DNA from: Branchiostoma floridae | Lineage: Eukaryota; Chordata; Leptocardii; Amphioxiformes; Branchiostomatidae | Assembly: GCF_000003815.2 (NCBI RefSeq) | Contig: NC_049987.1 | Location: 16,376,283 to 16,440,282, forward strand | DNA: 64,000 bases | Direction: 5' to 3' | Program-made: the position numbers and the translations under genes | Notes under the pieces: model-generated | What the model saw: only the letters and a program-made list of their open reading frames with translations | Databases searched by the model: none | Told to the model about the DNA's origin: nothing | Shown: positions 20,001 to 32,000 of the stretch, in pieces | Position numbering within the stretch: the first letter of the stretch is position 1 | How the letters are laid out: the number at the start of each line of letters is the position of its first letter

Positions 20001-23000
20001 AACGGATGTTTCGGAACAGGATACGTAGAGGGTGATCCATGCTGGAACAAGATGGATGTCATCCCAGTCTGCTGGGTGAGTTTTGAATCCCGGATTTAAG
20101 GCCGCAGCGTACAGTATCTATTCAATGACGTAGGGGTAAAAAAGTAGCGCGACCGAAAGCTGGAAGCGGTCTCACTAAATACCGAAAACAACCGAAAACA
20201 ACCGAAAACAACCGAAAACAACCGAAAACAACTTGAAATTTACCGAAAACAACCGAAAACAACTCGACAAATACCGAAAACAACTCGAAGCCACTTAAAG
20301 AATGTCAAAGCAATCATGAACAACCTATCAGAACCCGAAAAAAAACGAAAAACAACTCGTAAACTACAACAATGTCTATATTATCTTCATCTACTGATTA
20401 CTATCCCTTGAATTATTTTCTCCACGGCCGAGGGAGAGAATGGAATGATTCTGAAGGAAGGATTCTTTCAGCAAAGGGGATGTAGCCGGTGAAAACACCT
20501 TTCCATCGATCACACGCTGTTTTATGGTGTAAAGTAAAATCCTTATTTTGATCATTTAGTTTAATCTGTGGCCTCTGTGGTAATACACGTTTGCGGTTTG
20601 TCTATTTAGATCGATTTGTTATGGCAGCGGAAATGCGTTATAATTGAACAAGAAATATACTAGATTATTTTGGTTGCTAGAAAAAAAAGGAAGTACACAT
20701 TAGCTGAATAGGCAGCAGAATTTGCCAGCAGTAATTAATAAGCAAACCTATTTTCCAAGCAGAGATTTCGTCGGGGGATAGCAGTGACTGCTATTTCTTG
20801 TTGTGGCCAATACTACACCCCGCCCCTACCGTTACCTCTGCTTGGAGTTACAATAGATGCCAAGTAATATAGATATCCATTGATGAGTTTGCGAGTTGAC
20901 CAAGCAGTCCCCGTTTATAACGTACAGGGTCCGTGAATCTGAATGTGAACATTAATATATTCGAACAGGCAAAGGAGATCGTTGACTTTATTATTACTAA
21001 TATTGTATTAATATCAGGGGTCGTCAAACAAATAAATCCATCGTAGCCTAACTCCTGTCCAAAATAAAGTAAAAATTATTAAATAATAGCCCACTGAAAT
21101 GATTGTCTGTTGTTTATGTTTGTGTCGAGTTGTTTTCGGTAATTAGTGAAAGTTGTTTTCGGTAATTAGTGAAAGTTGTTTTCGGTTGTTTTCGGTATTT
21201 AGTGAAAGTTGTTTTCGGTTGTTTTCGGTATTTAGTGAAAGTTGTTTTCGGTTGTTTTCGGTTGTTTTCGGTTGTTTTCGGTAGTTTTCGGTTGTTTTCG
21301 GTTGTTTTCGGTTGTTTTCGGTTGTTTTCGGTATTTAGTGAGACCCGCTGGAAGCGCCTATAAACACTGAAACGTGAAAGACAGCGGGGGATGAGCTTTG
21401 CTATGTAGTAGTATAAGGAGTCGAATTTCATGTGGTATGTGTAAGGTTATGATGTTTGTCCATTTGGTGAATAAATGCGCGTGACCTTTACAGCTGCCTG
21501 CCTCGGTGAGTCGATTGCAGTTCCGCATGACCCCGCATGACCCTATTTCAAGGATTGCGTAAAATTTAAGAAAAACGACAACTTTTTTTGCTTTTCAGTT
21601 ATTATGTAGGTTATATACTCGACTTTAACATCATGTTAGTTTGTCGCGCTTCAGAAGTGAACCCTGGTTATGATTTTATCCGCGTCGATGTCAGTCACCT
21701 TGTGGTTCTTAACTATAGGAATCCCCAATTAGGCCCAAAACTGTACTCTGCTACCACAACCTGGCTTGATTCATGTCCCTGAAACTATCAAGAAGTAAAT
21801 AGTATTACTTTCCATGATCAAGGCATCATGCTATAGTTCTAAACATACATGATTCAAATAAGTTTCTCATTACCATATTTAGTTTCTGCTAATATTCCAC
21901 CTATCATAATTAATAAGTGTTACATGTATTGAAGACCAGTTATTGCAAACAATGGAATTATACAATGTCATCATTGATTATGCAAATTAAGTCATCATTT
22001 GCATAACATGCATATCATTATGAACATCTTTGCCCAAGCTACCAGCATGCCTTAGATGATGCCAATCCGTCGATCCTTTCTGCAGTTATCCTCTTTGGAA
22101 TGTCTTGACAAAAACGCCCCTGCAGTTTCAAAATTAAATGTTAGGAGGCTGAAACCTCCGATCCCCCACTTTGTCATGACACTGCAAGCTATCTACCAGC
22201 CAAATGTCTGTATCTGTATCTATATAGCCGGGATAACCGCCCTTCGGCGTAACACACCAGCTTCGCAGGCACGCGACGCGGCAGCAGCTGGTTATGTTAC
22301 ACTGAACGATCCGTCACAACTAAATTTTGCACATCTATCTGCAAGCGTTCTTTAAAACTATCCAGAGAAGATGCCCCTACTGTGCTTGGTGATAACAAAT
22401 TGCACTCTACGATAGTTCTGGGAAAATACGAATTTTTGAACATATCAATCCTAGCTTAGTAACTCTGGTACTTGAAGTCATGGCTGTTTCTTGTTCTTTT
22501 TTGAGCTGGTATTAGATACTTATCAGTCGGTACGTCCGCCAGTCGGTATGTCAAGATTATATCACATCCAGGACAAGAGATACATGGAAAAAAACGCTAT
22601 GATAGAATATCCTCATTAATTATGCAAATGTACTTCTATTTATCATAATTAGTATGTCATTTTGTACAACATTGTCTAAGGTATCTACATACTAAAAATC
22701 ATGAAAAGCCGTTGTTACCTTCTTGAGTTATCCTCTTCAGAAGTTTTTGACAAAAATGCCCCTGCTATCCCAAAACTAGACGCTAAGGGGCCCAAACTTA
22801 TGTTACTTATTTCTGAGAACAAGAGCTATCTAACACCCCCAACTCGTGACCATAGCTTGTTCGAAACACGAGATAGCAAACCCGGAAGTTGAGCTGCAGT
22901 ACCAATGGAAGCCGCTAGGGAGCCCAAAATCTAATCATTTCCAGCTTTCATCACACACTACCAACACAACAAGTATGAAACCAAGTCACCTTGCCGTTCT

Positions 23001-26000
23001 TGAATTATCTTGTTTACACACAGACACACAGACACACAGACAGACAAACGCAGGGTAAAATATAACCTCCATGACATTTCATGGAGGTAATAACGTGCTG
23101 TTATTCAAACTTACAGAGAAACATGGCAATGGAATGAAACGTACAGATGCCTTTTATCATCACTAAAATCATTAAAATTCCCGGTGCTGTCTCATGGCCT
23201 TCCTTGAGATTTTTCTGTTAGCACTGGAGGAAAAAGTACCTAGTCAGTAATGATTAATCATTCATTAATTACCGCAACATTATCGTGCTATTGTCACACA
23301 GAACATGATGGAGGGGTGTGCCTACATCGGGGTCGGCTTTGATGGTCGCGGAGACTACAGCAGCACGTCCAGAAGGAAAACAGTCGTGCAGCGGAACTGT
23401 AACAACGAGCGCTCGTGAGTATCAAGGATACGCTCTATCGTATGTCAACACTTTGTAATATTCTAATATGTCTAATCTAAAAGTAATCTACAAACACACA
23501 CACACACACACACACAGCAAACATATACCACGTGCCTTTCGGTAATGTTGATCCTACAAGCAGATCCTACGATAGCATAAGGTGCCAGCTGTGAAATGCT
23601 GTATCAAAAGCTGCCAGAGGAGTGAAGCCGGCATTGGAGTGTGTTTGGCAGATGACGTCCTTTGGGCCAGCTGTACTCCTTAGCCAGTTTTGATACTATC
23701 TTAGGCTACTGGTAAATCTGCCTGGATATTACATGCTGCTGCATTTTATATAATTTTCATTACAAGACTGCATTATGCTATGACAATGTAATAAAAGTAT
23801 TGTTCACTGTGTACTACAGGTACCACGACGAGGACGTACCGGACAACATGAACGTTCACGGCATCTTTGACACGGATGTCGGCTCCGAGGTCTATGAGTC
23901 CAAACAGGCTTATCGTCATTCCCTCCAGATGAAAGCCGGAATGTCATTTTCCGGATTTGGTTTCCAGGTTTGCTTGCACGTTGTTGTTGTTTTTTTTCAC
24001 TGAATTTTAGTTTTGTCTACCAGGCTCCAGTTTTATTCCGGACCTACAGATTACTTTCGAAAACCTTTAAGTTAATAGTTGTTAAAAGATCAAAGTATTT
24101 CCATTTATGATATGATAAATGATGATGGGTTTCAAGTTTGGTAACAACGTTTTTTACTGAAGAATTTTAGTTTTGTGTGACAGGCTCTAGTTTATGTATA
24201 AATTGATATTTGTAAGTATGATATATCAAATGATATATTTGTATATTCATATTCTATAGAATTCTGAAATTGGGAAGCAAAATTCTGGAACCTAAGCCAG
24301 TATTCAGGAGAGTCTATTGACTTTACATTGGAGACATCTAATTACAACCCATATATTCAAAATCTAATATGTCATAATTTATTTAATTGATATATTATCA
24401 AAAAAAGGTTCTTCAGAATTATATTGTTGAAATATTCAGTTGCTTGAGTAACTGCTAGTTGGCTTATCTTTTTACCTTGATGTCTTACCTTTATAACTTT
24501 TTTCCTAACCGTTAATGAATCCTATTTCTGCACAGGCTGCCGTTGATGGGAAGGGGTCATCATCACAGAAGCAGTCCTTCATGTCTCTTATTCAGTGTAA
24601 CGTGATCAGGTGAGTTTGCTTTCATATGACATTGTGTACTCCTATGGTTATTGCAATGACGGATGAACAGTACAGGGACGTAAAATCATCACCAAATAAA
24701 CAACCAAGTGAGCGAAGCAAACTTGTTGTTTTAAATGAAGTGACTATACAAGTCATTGGTCAGTCGATTTCCATCTTGCTTTACCCCACCAAGCGAGGGA
24801 AAAGCAAGTCTTTAACGTTATCATCCTATAGCCAATAACCTACATTCCGTTCCTGCAATTCTGCATTATGCTCGATCATATATGTATGACCTTCAGGGCT
24901 ATACGATAATATGATTATAGATAACGCAATTAAGCAACTGGATATGATTTTGGAAACGGTCAGACATTTCAAATAAATTCCTTATCTTCCATCAGTGACA
25001 CTGACGTTTTAGATAACAACCTTAGCTTTATATGTGAATAGTTTCATCAGGTTGGGATGTTAGTGTGAATAAAGCAATGGCAAAACGAGTCTCTTTATCT
25101 TTTGTCAATAACACTGACGAAACATAACAAATGTTGTCTGAAACGTTAACGTCTGACCGTTTCCAAAATATCCAGTTGTTTGAGTATTTTCTAGTTGACG
25201 TATCTTTTTCACCTTGATGTCTAACCTTCATAGAAGGGTTATAAGTAACCTTTGTTGATGAGAAAATTTGACTCATTGTGCCATACATTTCACCTTTAGG
25301 TATGAAATCTTCCTGGATGAGATCACGCCGGATACCCTGAGCCTGCCCTTCCTGCGAGACTTCTTGTCTCTTCCGAAAAATTTCATCGTGGGGCAGGCAA
25401 AGCTTCGTAAGTTTTAATCATTATTGATTTTCTTATATCATATCAAGAATATCTTACATATTTAAGAAATCAATATATTTTTCTCAATGCAGAATCAGTC
25501 ACAAACATAAGCAAAAACTTTGCTCTTAGACAACCATTTGTTACATACAGAACGGTTCATCATCCGCTATGGAACTCATTTCATCAAGTCGGCAAAGTTT
25601 GGCGGTTCCTTCAGGCTGTTTAAGACTCAAGAAGCCTCCAAGAGTGAAAGTCTCGAGGATTTCTCCATCCAGGCCCAGTCTTCTTATAATTCTCTTTTTT
25701 TCAACGCCGGTGGTCACGCTGGAATGGGCTCGTCTGGTGGATCCGCGTATGACAAACGTTTCTTTTACTCTTGTGATGGTGGGGATACGGTAATGGTGGG
25801 GATACGGTAATTTGTTATAATATAACACAATGTATCCATACATATTGTTGGGCTTTTCTGTCACAACCAGTGAAAGATCCCTTCGGTGAGCTAACTTGGT
25901 TCGAAAGTGGTTTCATTTTCACTTTAAATGTTATGCAAAATTAGGGGCATTTTTTTCCTTTAATTTCATAACACTTGACGACCTAATGAATAATACTCAG

Positions 26001-29000
26001 ATTGAATTGAATTATTTTTCAATTACCTGTTGTACGAAAAACTAACCGATGTCCTTCATAATTCTTGACCAGAGGAACAAACGTTCCATGAAGCAAGATC
26101 GCTGTAAATCTTATCAGCCTTGTGAAAAACGAATCCCTTGTGAATATTAAACAATCAAACGCCTGTAATCTTACAGACAGTCTTCTAAGACTTCCAACAC
26201 ACACGTGACAGTAGAAGGAGGCGACCAGGAAGTTGCCTCCATCGTAGCTGACTTCTACTCCACCGGCTTCAAAGACACCTTCACCGAGTGGCTGAAGTCC
26301 ATCCCTACATACCCCAAACCCATCGAGATGTTCATGGGCACCATGTCGGAGCTGTTGGACATGAACTACAAACTTCTCTTTCCCTTTGACATCAGTGATG
26401 CTGCAGACGGCTGCTTCAGTGAAAAGTGAGCTTTATCACTCATCATTTCAATTTTACCAGTAAATGGACAACTTAAAATATGTGCTGCGGCATTAACTCT
26501 GTTCTGTAAATAAAGATAAAAGTAATATCATCTTTGTACTGAAAATCCTAATATCTTTTATCTTACTTTGGCCTAATGGCACAGAATGTGGGACAGTGGA
26601 TTGTAGGGACTTAGAAAGAAGAAGGCAATAGAATCTTCTAAGTTATCATGTAAGGTTCTTGCAAGATTCGAATGTTCTAACTTGTATTAACTTCCGTATT
26701 CTTTAAACAAATCCACAGCCTGAAGACCGAAGAGATCACAGGAAGAAAGTACTATGAGGTGAAGAAGCTGGTGAACAACAGCAATGGAGTGATGGAACCT
26801 GCCACTGAGAAACGGTAATTCTGACATTTGTAGAAATGATTAATCATGAAGCTAGTTGGGATGCACTGTAATTTGAAGATCTATCTTGAATTGGCAACAA
26901 TATGATATTGATAATAGATTTTTAAAAATAGATCTGATTTAGGTGTAGGTGCAAATCTGATGTTTACATCTAATCGATTTGGATTGCCATGATTATACGA
27001 AGTCAGCAAATATCTTAATGATTTCTTACCCTTTCAAGTTATCCAAGGCTCAGGTCAAGGATTGATCGGCAGANNNNNNNNNNNNNNNNNNNNNNNNNNN
27101 NNNNNNNNNNNNNNNNNNNNNNNNNNNNNNNNNNNNNNNNNNNNNNNNNNNNNNNNNNNNNNNNNNNNNNNNNGTGCGGTGTCGTTGCAACACCCACGCG
27201 GTAGCCGTGTCTGGCATTTCGCCGTAAGAGATTTCGTGATGTTCCATGTTCGCCGCAAAATGTAGCTAGCCGTGCGGTGTCGTTGCGACACACTCGCCGT
27301 AGCCGTGTCAGGCATTTCGCCGTCTGAGATTTCGTGATGTCCCATGTAAGACATCACAATTTCACCGCGAAATGCAACTTACCGCGCGGGTTCGTTGCAA
27401 CGCCTTCGCCGTGTCAGGCATTCCGCCGCAACCGTGTCGGGATCGTGAATGACATCACGTATTAAATCAACGCAAAATGCATATAGCCCCGCGGGCCCGT
27501 TTCAACACCAATAACATAGGAAGCGGACCGGCATCCAAGTTTCGCATGTAGGCAGTGTAGTTTTGTAGAAATCTTACACATTTCTACAATGGTTCCTGTA
27601 GACATTTGTAGTGAAGTAGAAATCCTACATAATCCTACAGTCGTCACTGTAGACATTTGTAGAGAGGGACACAGGAAGCGGACCATCCAAGTTTTACATG
27701 TAGGCAGTGTAGTTTTGTAGAAATTCTACACATTTCTACAATGGTTCTTGTAGACATTTGTAGTGATGTAGAAATCCTACATAATCCTACAATCGTCACT
27801 GTAGACATTTGTAGAGAGGGACACAGGAAGCGGACCATCCAAGTTTTACATGTAGGCAGTGTAGTTTTGTAGAAATTCTACACATTTCTACAATGGTTCT
27901 TGTAGACATTTGTAGTGATGTAGAAATCCTACATAATCCTACAATCGTCACTGTAGACATTTGTAGAGAGGGACACAGGAAGCGGACCATCCAAGTTTCA
28001 CATGTAGGCAGTGTAGTTTTGTAGAAATTCTACACATTTCTACAATGGTTATTGTAGATATTTGTAGTGATGTAGAAATCCTACACATTTCTACACTTGT
28101 CACGTATTTGTAGAGAGGGACACAGGAAGCGGACCATCCAAGTTTTACATGTAGGCAGTGTAGTTTTGTAGAAATTCTACACATTTCTACAATGGTTCTT
28201 GTAGACATTTGTAGTGATGTAGAAATCCTACACATTTCTACAATACCTACCTCTGACGATGAAAGTCACGNNNNNNNNNNNNNNNNNNNNNNNNNNNNNN
28301 NNNNNNNNNNNNNNNNNNNNNNNNNNNNNNNNNNNNNNNNNNNNNNNNNNNNNNNNNNNNNNNNCTCTACAATGTCTACAGTGACGACTGTAGGATTATG
28401 TACGGATTTCTACCATCAGCTACAAGACTGTCTACGAGGCAACCCATTGTAGCAAATGTGTAGAATTTCTACAAAACTACACTGCCTACATGTAAAACTT
28501 GGATGGTCCGCTTCCTGTGTCCACTCTCTACAAATGTCTTCAGTGATGACTGTAGGATTATGTAGGACTTCTACATCACTACAAATGTCTACAGGCACCA
28601 TTGTAGAAATGTGTAGAATTTCTACAAAACTACACTGCCTACATGTAAAACTTGGATGGTCCGCTTCCTGTGTCCCTCTCTACAAATGTCTACAGTGACG
28701 ATTGTAGGATTATGTAGGATTTCTACATCACTACTAATGTCTACAAGAACCATTGTAGAAATGTGTAGAATTTCTACAAAACTACACCGCCTACATGTAA
28801 AACTTGGATGGTCCGCTTCCTGTGTCCCTCTCTACAAATATCTACAGTGACAAGTGTAGAAATGTGTAGGATTTCTACATCACTACAGATGTCTACAGGA
28901 ACCATTGTAGAAATGTGTAGAATTTCTACAAAACTTCACTGCCTACATGTGAAACTTGGATGGTCCGCTCCCTGTGTCCCTCTCTACAAATATCTATAGT

Positions 29001-32000
29001 GACAAGTGTAGAAATGTGTAGGATTTCTACATCACTACAAATGTCTACAGGAACCATTGTAGAAATGTGTAGAATTTCTACAAAACTACACTGCCTACAT
29101 GTGAAACTTGGATGGTCTGCTTCCTATGTCCCTATCTACAAATATCTACAGCGACGACTGTAGAATTGTGTAGGATTTCTACATCACTACAAATGTCTAC
29201 AAGAACCATTGTAGAAATGTGTAGAATTTCTACAAAACTACACTGCCTACATGTAAAAATTGGATGGTCCGCTTCCTGTGTTCCTCTCTACAAATGTCTA
29301 CAGTGACGACTGTAGGATTATGTAGGATTTCTACATCACTACAGATGTCTACAGGAACCATTGTAGAAATGTGTAGAATTTCGAATTCTACAAAACTACA
29401 CTGCCTACATGTAAAACTTGGATGGTCCGCTTCCTGTGTCCCTCTCTACAAATGTCTACAGTGATGACTGTAGGATTATGTAGAACTTCTACATCACTAC
29501 AAATGTCTACAGGAACCATTGTAGAAATGTGTAGAATTTCTACAAAACTACACTGCCTACATGTAAAACTTGGATGGTCCGCTTCCTGTGTCCCTCTCTA
29601 CAAATATCTACAATGACAAGTGTAGAAATGTCTACATCACTACAAATATCTACAGGAACCATTGTAGAAATGTGTAGAATTTCTACAAAACTACACTGCC
29701 TACATGTAAAACTTGGATGGTCCGCTTCCTGTGTCCCTCTCTACAAATGTCTACAGTGACGACTGTAGGATTATGTAGGATTTCTACATCACTACAAATG
29801 TCTACAGGAACCATTGTAGAAATGTGTAGGATTTCTACAAAACTACACTGCCTACATGCGAAACTTGGATGCCGGTCCGCTTCCTATGTTTTTGGTGTTG
29901 AAACGGGCCCGCGGGGCTATATGCATTTTGCGTTGATTTAATACGTGATGTCATTCACGATCCCGACACGGTCACGGCGGAATGCCTGACACGGCGAAGG
30001 CGTTGCAACGAACCCGCGCGGTAAGTTGCATTTCGCGATGAATTTGTGATGTCTTACATGGGACATCACGAAATCTCAGACGGCGAAATGCCTGACACGG
30101 CTACGGCGAGTGTGTCGCAACGACACCGCACGGCTAGCTACATTTTGCGGCGAACATGGAACATCACGAAATCTCTTACGGTGAAATGCCAGACACGGCT
30201 ACGGCGTGGGTGTCGCAACGACACCGCGCGACTAGCTGCATTTCGCGGCGATTTCGTGATGTGGTACATGGAACATCCTAAATTTTGAATCTGCACAGAT
30301 ATTGTGACTTCACGTCAGTGGACAAGTTTCAAGAAGGACTGGACAAGAAACGGCTCGCACTGGAAAGGGCAATCGTTATGTATATGGAAGAGGTATGGTG
30401 CATACCATTTTGTTCAACGTTCCATCTCTGGTTAGAATGTATTCATTATGAGATACCCATCACCAATGTCTGGAGAATAACTAGTATTACTACGGTTAAG
30501 AACGAAAGAGTTGGCATCTAATTTGTAGACGATAAAATCAGTTTTTACTGTTATCCGTAGGTATGTGACACTGTACTTTCTATTTTTTCCCGTTCCACTG
30601 GAACCAATTATGTTATCCGTGCCTGTCTTTTAAGAAACATAGTTTACCAGTTTGGCACAAAGCTGACACACACAAAAAAATGATCCAAAATAGTATCCAT
30701 TGTAATCCAGATTCCAAGGGCTGTTACACACTCACTCACTATCCGGTCAAACAAATAAATTGTCTAACCCACTTCCAGTCAAAATGGCATATGCACTAAC
30801 TTGTATAGGGCATGCATGCTTGCATGCATGAATATGAATAATTTGATTTCTGTATTCCAGAATATTTTTAACAGCGGCGATCGAGCAAAATGTTACATTG
30901 GATGCAGTCTAACTTAGAACAGTCATCAGGCCCTGATTTAAAAATAGGCATTGAAAGCCACTATGTGGTGACGTCACTGTCATGTGACGTCAGTGTTAAG
31001 GGTCGAGTGGTCACTCTCTTCCAAAATGGCGTGATTGTACAATCACAGTGTGTGAATAAAGCTCACTTTGAAGACCCCGTTCACATGGGAAAAAAGCAAG
31101 TGAGTTAAACGAGGAATCCGATTAAAATGACCAATCCAAAGCCAAAGTGAACAGAACTAATCCGATTGGATTACCCATTTTGGATTGGATTGGATTGCAA
31201 TCCACCTCGCGAGGTGGATTCGACGCGCGCAATCCGATTGCCGCGCAATCCGATTGACCAGAATCGCCCATGTGAACACAATTGGATTGGATTCGGGCTT
31301 GTTTCATGGTTTTGACGTCATACATACGGGTACAGTGGACATTAACCATGCAACCATACTTACAACATGGCTAAAAAGTATGATACACGGGTTAGAAAAG
31401 AAGTTTATGGGCAAGTTTGCTTGCAAAAATCATCTTACCGCTATGGTTAACAACCGGACGCCGCAAGATTCGCCGGAACATGTGCACCGGGTCTTTCCGA
31501 AAATCGGCAGTGCGGCAGAAGACCGACTGGTTCATTTTGGCAATATCGCCCATGAAGATAGAATGTGTGGTTTCGTTTCTCTCTTCTGTTGTTGGAGTCA
31601 ATGTCCCAACACCACTAAAAAGGCAAATATTCTACGGGAAAAACAGTCGGAAGCGTGTCTAAACAGAATTTTCCAGCTTGGGTCACTTCACTGCATGCAA
31701 GCATGGGCGAGCAGTTTTTTCAAAACGAAACACAGACTTTTATTTCAGATAAATACGTTATGAAGTCAAATGTTTTGGTAGCATTTTCCCCTATTCATGC
31801 AACTTCTGCAACAGATACATTTTATATAGTTAAATGTAGAGTATAATCACACCGCGCGTAACATTTCTAACCCCAGTTTAATAAACTATCCCAATGACCC
31901 CGCATGACCTAGAAGCCGCCACTTTCGTCAGTGTGTGTTGCGGGCCGTCGACGCGTCAAAATCTGGCCAAAGCCGGCCGATTTCTCAACAATTATAATCA

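Larger units (their letters stand above)
23302..26814 (+). other. MACPF domain exons
   Basis: Eight exons of the gene above. Visible family marks are CAYIGVGFDGRGDYS at the start, then RFIIRYGTHFIKSAKFGG (the Y-G-T-H-F signature followed by GG), a Ser/Gly-rich cluster, VEGGDQ and a Trp-containing helix (FTEWLKSIPTYPKP). All landmarks expected between the first strand and the end of the fold are present and uninterrupted. A 17-base tandem duplication covers the donor of exon 25551-25789, and the acceptor of the next exon is a doubled ACAGACAG of which only the second keeps the frame. Confidence 0.85.

Noticed and set aside
25520-25550. Earlier start of the YGTHF exon using the acceptor at about 25492
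   Set aside because: That acceptor puts the signature out of frame or meets a stop; the acceptor at 25550 is the one in phase with the preceding exon.
27496-29880. CRISPR-like array
   Set aside because: Repeat units are 152 bases, without unique spacers, in an animal intron, and arranged as inverted arms.
27462-29941. Series of ~64-codon frames with near-identical sequence on both strands
   Set aside because: They follow the 152-bp tandem unit, and 152 is not a multiple of three so each closes within a unit. They are products of the repeat, not a gene family.
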